Positions 12,801-23,767 of a stretch of DNA of 64,000 bases are shown here, one piece after another. The notes beneath the pieces are model-generated. The model saw nothing but the letters and a program-made list of their open reading frames with translations, searched no databases and was not told the origin of the DNA. Numbering within the stretch: the first letter of the stretch is position 1; every line of letters begins with the position of its first letter. A program made the position numbers and the translations under genes. Source of the stretch: Heligmosomoides polygyrus polygyrus (taxonomy: Eukaryota > Nematoda > Chromadorea > Rhabditida > Heligmosomidae); the NCBI GenBank assembly GCA_947396885.1, contig OX377202.1, forward strand, positions 74,682,643 to 74,746,642. Direction: 5' to 3'.

Positions 12801-15800
12801 ATAGAGGACTCATTGACGAATGAAAACAAATTGAAATAGTGGAAGGAATAAAATAAATTGAAGAGAAATACAAACGATATTCGCTCAAGTTTCCACATTC
12901 GACTCAACACCGAACTAGAGTTAGGCCAAGCTTTGCTATCTGTCTAAAAAGAACCGTAATTAATCTTCGACTTTCGTTTTCAGTTTTTCGATTAAATAAG
13001 GCAGAACGCTATGGTGTTTGCGTTTTCTTTTTTATGACCGATTTCCATTATTGACTGAAATGGCACATATGAATGCTTGCTTGAGAGACCAGCAGTTTTA
13101 CTTCCTTGCACACACTCGAAGAGAGGGATTTTCTTAGTCGTCGTAGAGGAAGGAGCGGATGGAGGGTGGGGGCAGACTACGTGCAGTGCTGCGCGCTCAT
13201 ATTGAGTCTGCAGCTCATTGCTAATTCTAAACTTTTGAAATTTGGAGGTTCAAGTGTTTTTTTTTTGTTGTTGAAAGGCGTAACCCAAATTGCTACTTGT
13301 TTCCTCACTAGGGTGGTTGTGTGCACTACTTGAGTGTGCTTGTTGTTTATGTTTTTTCACATATTATGTTTCCTAACAGGATAGTGTGTTCTGAGCGTGT
13401 GAGCTAGGATGCTTCTTCCTGGCTTGCTTTTCAGTCTTAAGGTAGACCACCGACTCTGCGTAATTAGTGCAATCATTCAAACAGAAGGCGTGTGCTGATG
13501 AAAAGCATTCTCGCTCCTACCAGTGCTACATCTTGAGCTGTGTCTAACAACGCAAGCACTTTGGTCATTCGCCTGGATTGTACCGTTTTCATATTCTGGT
13601 GGAAGTATCTCCGCCCTCATTTGGCTACGAGAAGGAATTTCGGCGAATGACTGTGGAGGTTACTAATCTGTGGAGGCATCTGTGCTGCACTACGCTTCCT
13701 CCGATAGTACAAATTTTTTAATTTAACAGCCTTCAGTGTGTCAGCTCGCCTTCAATTTCGGAATTAAACGTTCAGTCTGCCGCATACTCTTGCACATCTT
13801 AGAAAAAGAGATGACCTATTCATGAACAACAAAATGTTAAATTGTGCGATAGATCTTTTTCTCTGAAAAATCTACGCATTTATGTTCCTTTAACACAAGA
13901 GGGGGACAGTGGATGATCCAGATTCATGGCGCTGAATGTAATGCTACAAGCAATTTCACCACGAGCTGGCACTGATTTTTTGAAGTTCTCCAATACGAAC
14001 ACCACTGAATTCAATGAGGCAACTACAAAAACTAGGTGGTCAATATCTTCAAGATGCTTCGTAATAGTTTTAGGTGTTGCTTATAATGTTGAGCCTTGTG
14101 TTTGTGGTTAGTATGCCTGTACTTTCGTAAAATCGTTGGTTCCCTGAGCTTCATTGTTGTGACTTCGGTTGTGTAGTTGTGACGCTCGATTTAGTTAATG
14201 CTTTATGCCAATAAAAAACGAAACCCGAGACGTCAATAAAGTATTGACTAAATCGAGCTTCACAACTACTCATACCTTTACTTTGTTTGAAATTGTTTGT
14301 TGCAATATAATGTATTCAAAATTAATTTGCGTTCAAAATACTAAACGTATTCAGAGTTAGCGGCCAACGGTCACATCCATTTAGAATCAACACAAGTTCT
14401 GTCTAACGTACGAGGCGTCGATGACTCGTCTTTATCGAGAAGGACGCACTGAGACTGTTCGATCTTGCACAACGAAATCATCAGCGTTTGTGCTATCTAT
14501 GCTGGATCCCACAAAGACGGTGAGTACCAGTCCTTGTCCTTGAATTACTGCACACGGCTTGATCGATTTTGACAATTTCCAGCGAGAGGAACGACTCCAA
14601 CTGTTGCGGAAGGCATGCGACTACCACCAGGAGCTGTATCGTGATGCAATGTGTGGAAAGGGTATCGATCGGCATTTATTCGCATTGTGGGTTTGCCTTT
14701 CGACATCATCGTTTCCTGATTCCTAAAATCGTGTGCATCAAGTAAATATGCGTGCTGTTTAGATATGTAATCAAACGGTACCTCGAGGAGGAGTCTCCTT
14801 TCTTTGATCGCATCTTCCCTCCCACTTATCTGCTGTCCACAAGCCAAACGCCTCTAAATCAGGTGGAATCTGAAATGGCCATAGATCCTGAACTACGAAT
14901 GCGGCTAACTACTGCTGGAGGTAGGCGTTTCTATGTATTCAGACAAATTCAATCCATGAGAAATCTGCACAGTGTTGAAAGTTCTGAAAGAGAAGAAATA
15001 TAGCTGGAGGATGAATCATCGGAAATGGGCCTAAAATTATGCTCCGCTTCCGATCCTCCCCTCCGCCAGTTCCTCGCGCGGCTTCGCACTGTTTAAGTCA
15101 GCCAGCATTTAAAAAGTCCATGCAACTGATGCGCTCTGTTATGGTCACGATGCCATCAGAAGAGCTTAGACAGTGGAGGTGCTGGGCGACGCCTTAACTT
15201 TCGTGGCACTTTGATCTTTTCGGTTGATGATGTCAAAAGTGGCATTGACGAGTACCGGGGTGTGATGTTTCCTTGGCGGGTGGGAATGAATCATTTTCGG
15301 ATATCCGATTCGGATAACTCGATCCGAATCATCCAAAAATCCGGGGTCTGCAAAATCACCGTTATCCGGATCATCCAATTATCCGAAGATCTTCGATCGG
15401 ATCCAATGTATAGTGGCTTGCAGTGCAGGGAAAAATGGCGTCAAATCACACAGCGCAAAGTAGATTGGTGGTGAATGAGAGCATTCGCGATAAGAGGTGG
15501 CATCGTTTCGATGAAGGGTTGAACGTTCTTTTTCGCCATTTGTGCTGCTGCCAAAGGTGATGCCTCAACTTGTCAACACCGTCTAATTTTCACTTGTTCA
15601 GGTGGATTTGGTCCAGTGGCTGATCGTGGGTACGGTGTTTCCTACATTGTTGCGGGAGAACATCAAATTTCGTTCCACATTTCTAGCAAACGGTCGGCAG
15701 ATAACACGGTATGCTTGCATTATTCCCACAATTTCTTTGTTTCCTGTATCGAGACCTACATTGCAGAGCTCAAAGGAGTTCCGAGAAGAGCTGAAGCGTT

Positions 15801-15844
15801 CGTTGAGGGACATGCATGGGCTTTTCATTGGTGACGGAAAGTGA
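3805..15844 (+). CDS. cpt-1: Carnitine O-palmitoyltransferase 1 (19 exons, first coding exon not found)
   Basis: Outer mitochondrial membrane enzyme that transfers long-chain acyl groups from CoA to carnitine, the entry step for mitochondrial beta-oxidation. Exons: 3805-3905, 3963-4111, 4169-4334, 4959-5060, 5168-5305, 5366-5443, 5498-5605, 5680-5766, 10535-10626, 10692-10767, 10824-10979, 12190-12323, 12389-12542, 12595-12753, 14385-14519, 14583-14686, 14763-14920, 15602-15708, 15767-15844. All junctions are GT-AG and keep frame, giving ~760 residues; human CPT1A has 773. Two membrane segments (visible residues ~46-62 and ~85-110) flank a short loop. The active-site His is in NTEHSW (visible residue 461, human 473). 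[27 protein letters not shown] and [15 protein letters not shown] match the conserved carnitine/CoA-site blocks. Exon 8 to 9 is a 4.8-kb intron holding a full RTE. No stops or frameshifts were seen, so the gene looks functional. The start codon lies upstream of 3805. Confidence 0.95.
5767..7142. other. CPT1 intron 8, part upstream of the RTE insertion
   Basis: Intronic by exon logic. It has no RT, tRNA-like or inverted-repeat signal I could name. The words CCACTCATTTGAGTGGA appear twice near 6650-6700 as a short perfect palindrome, once in each of two nearly adjacent positions. Confidence 0.45.
7159..10280 (+). mobile_element. RTE-clade non-LTR retrotransposon, near full length
   Basis: A 3.1-kb unit bounded by a perfect 16-bp target duplication, ATTAACGTTTTCTAAG, at 7143-7158 and 10281-10296. 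The 3' end is a short (GAA)n tract right after the stop codon, typical of RTE elements, which lack a long poly(A). It carries one endonuclease plus reverse transcriptase reading frame. It sits in sense orientation inside CPT1 intron 8. The perfect duplication and open frame point to a recent insertion. Confidence 0.93.
7465..10265 (+). pseudogene. RTE endonuclease/reverse transcriptase ORF with one frameshift
   Basis: The first segment (7465 to ~7811) encodes the start of the APE-type endonuclease: [10 protein letters not shown], then QETRW and SAYAPQ. The frame shifts by one base near 7811, after EEFW, and continues to the stop at 10263-10265. The second segment has the rest of the endonuclease ([19 protein letters not shown]) and a reverse transcriptase with [24 protein letters not shown] and the catalytic YADD, followed by the usual RTE C-terminal stretch with RWYGHVLR and [10 protein letters not shown]. 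The single shift, in a TTTTGG context, is the only break seen; it could be a mutation or an assembly error. The nearby 263-codon minus-strand frame is an antisense shadow. Confidence 0.9.
11360..11520 (-). repeat. SINE fragment (tRNA-derived family S)
   Basis: Reverse complement shows GGGCGCGTGATAG, an inner GCGTGCAGCC-like block, a CCCGCCCGTACCAGCC-type block and the TATCC tail words of the family seen intact at 63630-63925. Diverged; lies in CPT1 intron 11. Confidence 0.55.
12754..14384. other. CPT1 intron 14, no recognised element
   Basis: 1.6 kb between exons ending at 12753 and starting at 14385. Around 14180-14275 a ~35-bp stretch (TCGATTTAGT with CAATA) is repeated in inverted form, a small hairpin. 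Otherwise nothing was recognised. Confidence 0.4.
15296..15411. repeat. Degenerate ATCCGGAT/ATCCGA motif array
   Basis: Within CPT1 intron 17, the words CGGATATCCG, CCGAATCATCC, TATCCGGATCATCC and TTATCCGAAGATC recur in both orientations over ~115 bp. It has the same style of single-motif array as the TTCGAATA and TTTACCGG blocks elsewhere. Similar words recur at 36858-36897. Confidence 0.65.
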
Positions 15845-16250
15845 TTTACATCGATGTTCTTTAGTGTTTGAAATGTTTAGCTAACTCTTCGTCGGCCTTT
15901 CTTTGTGTAGTTCTGTAAATATTTCCTTGGTTTTTTCACAAACGTGCCATGTTTTTAATTATTCTGGGAATCAAGCGGTCTTAACACTCTTTCATTCATA
16001 GCCACAGGTCTAACATTGCTAATTTACGGTAAGGTACTTGCTCTTTGACAACTACCTATTTTCTGTGAATTTTTTGACGTTGATTAACATTTCAAGTCGT
16101 TCTGAGACTGGTAATTTTCACATTGTTGTATATGTGCATAATTGTATGTGTAGTTTAGATTTTAGAAGCGTTGACATTTGTTGTGATTACGTCTTATTCT
16201 AGGCCTTGATAGATAAGTACTTTACATTTCTAAGATACAGTGCACAACGA

Positions 16251-16256
16251 AATAAA
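16251..16256 (+). promoter_or_regulatory. Candidate poly(A) signal for CPT1
   Basis: AATAAA about 407 bases after the CPT1 stop codon. It is the first clear match I noticed; an earlier variant signal could be used instead. Confidence 0.4.
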
Positions 16257-16429
16257 TTGGTTGAAGAAGCTGTTAGCTACTCCAGGCTGTAGTTGTTTTC
16301 TTCACCAATACTGAAGAATAGCATGTGTTTTTTTACGACACAAGTTTCCGCTTGAAAATGCACGTCATTAGCATTTACGCACGGACTATTTGAATCGATA
16401 GCGGCCCGATCATGAAGATCAGGGGTGTG

Positions 16430-17386
16430 CGTTTACCGGTTAACGATTTACCGGTTTAACGGATTTACTGGCATTTTCGCGATAAATTTTTTTAGCGAAA
16501 ATTTCCGGTAAACTCCCAAATTTACCGGAGAATTTAACGACTTTTTTCATACAGAATCATGTTCCTATCTATCGAATGGGGAAGGAAACATACTACCTAA
16601 TCTCACGATCAGTTTAGAAGTGATTGCTGCTATCTTGGACTAGAGGTATTGAAGCTCTCAGAATAGACGATCGCCAGAGGAATAACGAGGAAATACGCTA
16701 GGCCTTGTTCCCGTAATTCAGTCCAAGATGAAAGGCATCGGAATGAACTCCGCTAGTCTTCCTGATCTCCTGCTGTACTCTTAAGCTGTTTTCCCGTATA
16801 AAAAGAGAAAGAAATTCGTTATCATGTCATGTTTCGTTGTTTTTTCTGAAGTGCCTGGCTTTGCTCCAAAATACAGCTTAATAGTTCAAAAAAGTGGTAG
16901 TGTAAGGTGCGAATCATTCTTTCATCGAATGAAATGATTATAATTGTGATAATTTCAAAAAGCAGTTAGACTGTTAATCCAAAAGGAATATATTATTATA
17001 TTAGAAATGTATTTATTCGATTGACTATCGATTTTTCAGAAATGTTTTTGTAGAGTTTTAATCGAGCTTTTATCTTTTTTTAAAGCACTCACAATGTAGG
17101 TCATTACACTTGAGCATTGTTAGGTTTCCGCTTGTTTTGTTTGCTTTAGGATGACGTATGCATGATAAAATGAAGATGATATGGTTTTTCTGAGCGTGAT
17201 GATGTTTCGGTGAGAAGCTTTACGATTTTTTTACACTACCTCCGCTTAAAATCATTGTTTTTGAGGGAATATTAAATTTTGAAAAAAATACGCGGATTTA
17301 CCGAATTTACCGGAATTTACCGGAGAATTTCCGCGTTAAAAATATGCGGTAAAAATTTACCGGCGGCAATTCAGCGCACATCCCTG
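16430..17386. mobile_element. hAT-like MITE with internal TTTACCGG arrays
   Basis: Terminal inverted repeats CAGGGGTGTGCG and (reverse) CGCACATCCCTG, 11 of 12 matching. The flanks are ATGAAGAT (16422-16429) and ATGAAGCT (17387-17394), a near-perfect 8-bp duplication, as hAT transposases make. Inside each end is a dense array of TTTACCGG variants (about 16436-16540 and 17290-17372). 957 bp with no transposase, so non-autonomous. Confidence 0.8.
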
Positions 17387-17859
17387 ATGAAGCTCTGACC
17401 GATGCTCGGTTCCTTTCACGTAACACAGGGGAGTTCCGAAGCTGAAATTTAAGGCGAGCTCTCACTGAAGTTCATATCTGTAATCCGTTTGTAGTGAAGG
17501 GGCTTCTCCAGTCTGCGGGACATCAGAGTTACATGCAAACGAGATGTGTGGTCTGTGGAGGATCGCGAGAACAATGTTATGTCAGGGACACGCCAGAAGG
17601 TCGTAAATCATGTATGGAACTGAATTCAGCGAGGGCAAAGGTCGGCATTAATCGGTTGCTATGTGATGCGCAACGCTTTTCCTTCAGTAGGATATTTGGA
17701 GACGATTTGATTGTGCACGTAGCCTTCACAATGACTTGTCATAGGCGCGGCGTCTTTCCTGCTCTCTACAAAAGTCGAATGAAATCTGGTAGCTGCGCGC
17801 ACTAGCGTGATCGAGCCGTGGATTGCCGCTGTACCCCGAATCTAACTAGGAAGTTCTTA
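17387..17859. other. No recognised feature
   Basis: A 103-codon open frame (17494-17805) shows no family signature and is not supported by splice signals or neighbours. Confidence 0.35.
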
Positions 17860-17976
17860 CTTCAGGTCCCGCCCAGAACAAGTAAGCCTTCCATCCCCTT
17901 AGGATCGGTGAATTGGTGCCAGACTCATGTGGAAAACATAAAACACTAACATGTCTTTCGGCTGGTAACCTCAAGT
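17860..17976 (+). repeat. SINE fragment (family S), middle part
   Basis: Contains the family blocks CCCGCCCA, AAGCCTTCCATCCC, GGATCGGTGAATTGGTGCCAGACT and TTTCGGCTGG. It is cut at its 3' side by the CR1 tail. Confidence 0.65.
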
Positions 17977-17981
17977 CGTAT

Positions 17982-18024
<43 letters not shown>

Positions 18025-20170
18025 TTCACTACATGGATAACCATGCAAAAGAAAAACAAGGTAAAACTAAACATAAGTTAAAGTAATTCTAAACAGGAAA
18101 AAACAGAACAGACAACAAGAATCAACATAATACAGTTGAAAACTACTAAACTGCATCCTGAAGATATCGGTCAAGAACTTTTTTATACTTCCTTAAGGAA
18201 TTTGGTATAATGTGTTTTTTAGATAACCTCAAAAAATCAGAGCCAGCACGGCAAGTGAAAAATTGAGACCTTACACTGCTTTTTGCTCTAGGAAACTGGA
18301 TCTTCCACTGACCACCCCTTGTGTTCGATGAAGAAAATGTATAGAACTCCTGAAGAGGAATACGAGTAAGACCGTTTATCATCTTATATATCGCAATTAA
18401 ATCATTTCTTCTCCTACGATGTTCAAGGGTATGTAGATTGAAGAATCTGTTTCGTGAAGCCGGTGAGGGGATGGTGTTGTAATCATACCCATGTACTCGT
18501 ATCCATAGCTTTCTTGTGAAGCTGTTTTGTACAGATTCCAGCCTGGCAATTTCACGCTTATATTTGGGACTAAAAATTGTGGTGCCATATTCTAGAATTG
18601 GTCTAACATACGACTTATAGGCAATTAATAAGTGTTGTATTGAATTTGTTCGCAAACATTTGAAGAGGCTGTGCACAATTCGTTCAGCTTTTTTCGATAT
18701 TATTTCAATATGTTCTTTGAACGAAAGTTGGGTGTCCAAAATAAAGCCCAAATCACGCAGGGAAGTTGTACTACTAATATGCATCTTGTCAAGGTAGTAA
18801 GGATATCTACCTACCTGCTGCCCTAGATAAAGTACTTGTGACTTTTGCGGAGATAATGGAAGTTCCCATTTTGATGACCAATCCGCAATTGCATTTATTG
18901 CTGATTGAAGAGAAAGATGGTCTTCTCGAAGAGCAATATTCTTATAAATTTTTATATCATCAGCGAACATTTTACAAGAAACACCAAGCTGATTAACTAG
19001 GGACGGGATTTCAGAGGTATATATAGAAAAGAGGATTGGGGACAAAACACCACCCTGAGGAACACCACTTTTAATAGAAAGACATTCAGAGAATGCGTCA
19101 TTTACCCTAACTTGAAAAGATCTACCAGATATAAAGTTTTTTATCCACAGAGTAATTCTATGATGGACACCTATATCCGTGAGCTTGACAATTAGTTTAT
19201 CCAAAGGGACCTTGTCGAAAGCCTTCATAAAATCAAAATAAATTACATCCACATCAATTTTTTGTTCAAGAGATTTCGTCCAATCATTAAGCGTAGATAA
19301 CATCAGTGTTTCAGTAGATTTACCTGAACGGAAGCCATGTTGATCATTAGGGATAAGATTATTGGACTCGAGATATAATACAAGCGCTGTCTTGAGTTTT
19401 CTCTCGAAGACCCTAGCAAAAACTGATGTGATGCTAATTGGACGAAAGTTTGATACAAGTTGGTGGGGAGGCTTTTTTGGAATAGGTGTAACAAACGCAT
19501 GTTTCCAACGGGATGGTACTTCGCCAGTCATATAACTGGCATTAAATATGTGCTCAAGAGGGTAAGCAATCGCGATGGCAATTTTCCTGATAAAGTAGGA
19601 CGGTACTTCATCCGGAGTAGTAGCATAACTAGGTGGTAGCTTACAAAGTTCATTATAAATCTCCTCCTTATAGAACCAAACCGAACTTTCCATGCTGGAA
19701 TTATTATTATTAACAGCAAAGGAGTCGATGTTGAAAGGACGTTCTGCAAAAGTCTTTTGAAAATATTTAGCTAGCATGGTAGCCTTTGTTGAGTCAGTTA
19801 ATGCTACGACGCCGGTTTCATCCTTCAGTGTGTGGATTCGCTCGGTACGTTTCAGTACAGAATTTAACAGTTTATAGAGAGATGATTTGTTGGGAGTATC
19901 GAGAATTTTTCTCTCAACATACTTGTGGAATTTGTTTAAAAGTCGGTCGAATCTATTATTGATTTTTTGAAAACGGTGAAGGTTTTCAGAACTTGGGCAA
20001 TGTTGATATGTCGACCATAGTTTTTCTTTCTGTTAAAAAAGTCTGACTAGGTTGGGAGGAAGTTTATTAAAGTGTACTGGTAACTTTTCGGTAGGTACTA
20101 GTTGGTCAATGCATTTATGGAGTATTGTGATAAAGAACTCGTACTTGTCATTCACAGTAACAGTATTGAT
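17977..20170 (-). mobile_element. CR1-clade non-LTR retrotransposon, 5'-truncated
   Basis: In minus orientation it ends in a (TAAA)n microsatellite (plus-strand TTTA run, about 17977-18027), the usual CR1-type 3' terminus. It starts about 20170 in the linker ahead of the reverse transcriptase; the endonuclease is missing, so this is a typical dead-on-arrival copy. It lies between CPT1 and ALKBH7. No target duplication was found. Confidence 0.85.
18146..20170 (-). pseudogene. CR1 reverse transcriptase, 5'-truncated with one stop
   Basis: The long open part (18146-19777, continuing in frame to about 20030) has the RT blocks in order: TPIPKKP, NFRPISITSVFARVFERKL, QHGFRSGKSTETLML, IYFDFMKAFDKVP, SGVPQGGVLSPILF and the catalytic MFADDIK. 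The C-terminal region has YVRPILEYGTTIFSP and the RLESVQNSFTRKL thumb-like block of CR1 elements. Upstream of ~20030 the same frame continues after an in-frame TAA into NDKYEFFITILHKCIDQLVP, typical of the CR1 linker. One nonsense codon and the missing 5' half make it inactive. Confidence 0.9.
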
Positions 20171-20239
20171 CAGATACACACTTTAATTGCCTCCAGCCAG
20201 GACATCCCTAGAAGCAGATTGTGTGACGCACCCAGTAGG

Positions 20240-21968
20240 GGATTTATTGGCGTCTTCCTTTAACATTTATGTTACTATCAACCAAATCGGTGACTTCGAA
20301 TGTCCTTACCTCCTCAACGTCACTAATGTCCTTTCTGGTTAATGTTAGACTTCCAGGAGCATTGTATGAGCAGTTTGAATGCGTGTCGGGTTTATAAGAT
20401 GCCTTGGTCTCCAGGTCATTGCCCCTGCGAGAATTGCGTAAAAAAGGAAGAGTGGAAGAACGCCAGGGTTTCGCGCTTACTCATCGTCGCGGGCGACGCT
20501 GAACGTCGCAACAACGCGACATCGCCGTGGACCAATGTCTACTCACCCCCCCCCCCATATCTCCCAGTGGCTGGCCGATGGACAAGTCTGTGTTTCATTC
20601 CTCCCAGATAAGGCCGACCTTGGAAGAATGAAAGGTTTGGTTGGCCTGGTCGAGACGTGATCGATCCGTGGTGTTCACTAAACACGTCGCCTGCAGCAGT
20701 TGGGGGATCTCATCGTCATGAACTCTTTTCTTCCATAATTGAGATGTTGGTGGTTCCTGTTTGAGTGGATTTACTCTGACTCTATATAAATCCGTGTGCA
20801 ATTTCTGAGACGGAATTCCTCTAGTTATACTTTGATAGCACCAAGTCTGTGACGAAATACGACGACGCTGACGATCTCGAGGAAATTCATGGGAGTAAGC
20901 GGTACTGCACTGCTGAGGGAATGTAACGGCTTGGGCAGAGGAACTCGTTATTGTACAGGTTCATTCTGTTCTGAGCCATAAGGGGAGCATCAACATCTAG
21001 CTATTTTGGGTCGATAGATCCGAGTCGTGTGTGTGTCTACCATTCTTTGGTTAACATTATGTAGGTTATTCGGAATACATCAGAAGATTTTCGCCATAAG
21101 GTACTACACTATTCTCTATTGTATAAAGGATATTGTCCTCATCTGCAGCTTGGAGTTAATTTTTAATCGTTCTATTTTGATTGGCTACGGTGTACATTGA
21201 GAAGTGGAAGTTTTATGTTATGTAACATAAGAAGAGTGCAGTATATTGCTGGTAGATCTCAAAGATCGATCTGCAAAAGCACCGGTAATTCTGAAAAGAA
21301 ACATAAGAAATGCTAAGGCAAATAAGGTTGCACCTTATGACGGGTGAGTGTGCTGAGAGAAGTGGAGCCTCTGCAGTGGCTTTGGGAACCCGTGCGGCGC
21401 TACTCCCGACTAATTAGTGAGCTCAGTTTCCGTGAATGCTTGCTTATTTTAATAGTGGGATGCCTTGACCGTGGGAAGTATATGGAGAGCGGATCTGGTT
21501 CCAGAACGTGGAACGCTTGTTCGGATACATAGCAAACGAACGGCTGAATCACGAAGCTATGGCTGTACCGCAGTGTGGTGGGTATGGAAAGGCACTTCAC
21601 TCACGTCTGTCTTTTTGACAACGTCGGCAAAAGTGAAAGTGAATTACTTTGCGAGGATGACACACTGAACTGCCTAGGAGAGAAACATTCTCTGCAAGTT
21701 CCCATCAGCGACAGGCTATAGCTGGCAGATTACGTTTATGCTGCAGGTAATACGACAAAAGTGTAAAGGGGTAGCCTACCAGCGGCTGTAGTGAGAAGGA
21801 GAAGGGAGATTGGAAGGGCTCGGGAAGGGCTCATAAACAGGAGGGCAGGAGAGGAGCAATTGTATCTTAACGGTGAGGTCGCCTCACCCAAGATTGTCCA
21901 CGACGATACCATGCCTCTCTTTTTCTACGGATGCCTCCTTCGAATAAGAGATCCGAAACTGTTTACAT
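20240..21968. other. Intergenic region between CR1 copy and ALKBH7; nothing recognised
   Basis: Short open frames of 60-90 codons only, with no motif I can name. A C-run lies at ~20534-20546. It should hold the ALKBH7 promoter. Confidence 0.35.
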
Positions 21969-21969
21969 A

Positions 21970-21981
21970 TTTTCTATTCAG
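21970..21981 (+). promoter_or_regulatory. Probable trans-splice acceptor upstream of ALKBH7 ATG
   Basis: TTTTCTATTCAG ends 8 bases before the ATG at 21990. A strong acceptor this close to the start with no upstream coding exon is typical of spliced-leader addition in nematodes. A cis-spliced 5' UTR exon cannot be excluded. Confidence 0.55.
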
Positions 21982-21989
21982 GGTGATTG

Positions 21990-23669
21990 ATGCGAATCTG
22001 CAGCCGTCTGCTTTCACTTGTTCACTTCCATAATACGCCGCTATGGCCAAAAGAGCTGATGACGGCTGTCGGAGCCGGCTGTCGTGTCATTCCCGCCTTC
22101 ATTAGCGAATCTGAGGAAGCGGAGCTTCTGAAGGAGGTTGAGCCTCACATGAAGAGGTTGCGCTACGAGAAGAACCACTGGGATGATGTACTTGCTTTGC
22201 ACTTTTCTGTGCTACTGCGTTTGGTTATAAATTCTGACTGAAGATCAGATGAGAAGCAGCACAGTGATCGTTTCAGGCTATTCACCTGTATCGTGAGCGT
22301 GAGCAGCGCAAGTGGTCTCCAGCCAATGAGGCTGTCATCCAGCGTATACGGTACGTTTTCGTGTTGCGTTTCGTGTTAGTTGTCTTCAAAATATGACGCA
22401 GTTCATACTTCCTCTCTCAACTAGCAAGTTAGGACGATGCCTTTGATTGGCAGAACAGATATAGTGTGATGAATGTATTGTTCATCACAAATGTGAGGCA
22501 ATTCATATGTTCAGGCAATTAGCAAGAACTTTTATAACTGCTAACATAACACTTGGAACATGTTCTTGTTGAGAATTTATGTTAGGTGACGACTCTATAA
22601 AGCCTTTAGAGGGTCAGCCTTGTGATGGAGTTTTAGTGTCATTATCACTCTCTTTCAAGTTATCGCGACCTGTTTGATTCAGTTGTGCTGCTCTTCATTC
22701 CATATTACGTTACAGAGATGTTTCCTTCGCGCCCGATTCCCACCATCTTACGTATGTCCATATTTTGGATCTGCACGAAGACGGTGTGATCAGGCCACAT
22801 ATTGACAGTGTTAGAGTAAGTTGAGAGCTACATTCACTTCTCTTTGCTCCGCAACACTCGCCTTCTTTACGACCCGTTTCCCCTTAGGCAGTGTGGCGGT
22901 GAGGCTTTAAGTTCCATCAGCATTTTGGGTGCGTTCTGTTGCCGCCGGCTGTCGCCTACACCTTGAATCGATGTTCCTGGTGCAGGCTTGCGGATCCCAG
23001 CGAGCCTTCCTTTACTTCAGGGCCGATGAGTCGGTTCCTAATTTAGCTGGGGAAAACAAACATTGCTTATTCATCGGCTGGCCGTCGTAAGCCACTTACG
23101 AGCCTAACATCTGTTCAATTGGTTTCTACGATATCTCGTCGAAGAATAATACGCGGCGCATTCCATCCAAGGATTAATCAGCGCTGTTCTTTATTCTATG
23201 TCCTTGATAGAGTTTGGCGTATATTGCTCCTTTTCAGTACTGCGGTGATGTGGTCACAGGAGTTTGTCTGCTGTCTGATGCTGTTATGCGACTTCGACAT
23301 AAGGAGAGAAAAGATGAACTGATAGTTGATCTGCTTTTGCCGCGGAGGTGTCTCTATCGCATGGGGTAAGCCTTGGTTAACTGTATTAAGAAATGAAACG
23401 TATTAGGAGTGCATTAAGAGCTCTATTTGTGAAAAGCGCATCTATGATGGTCTTGCCGTTTTATGGTCACACCTTTCTTCGTGATCTTCATCTGGTAGGC
23501 AGCGCGTGTAAAAATGATTGCTAAATTTACAGGCGAGATACACAGTGCGTATCATAGGTCACGCTGGAACTTTCCAGTGCCAAACTTTTCGCAAACTTTC
23601 GAGGCTTTTCGTTGTAGCCGTCATATCTGTCATGCACTGCAGCCTGGCGAATATCAGTCTCTGTGGTAG

Positions 23670-23767
<98 letters not shown>

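Noticed and set aside
15400..15557. Possible CPT1 exon between 14920 and 15602
   Set aside because: Exon 14763-14920 read through to GCTGGAG joins exon 15602 in perfect phase ([10 protein letters not shown]); the candidates here gave stops or wrong phase.
16430..17386. CRISPR-like array because of the regular TTTACCGG words
   Set aside because: No constant repeat-spacer layout, eukaryotic context and clear transposon ends.
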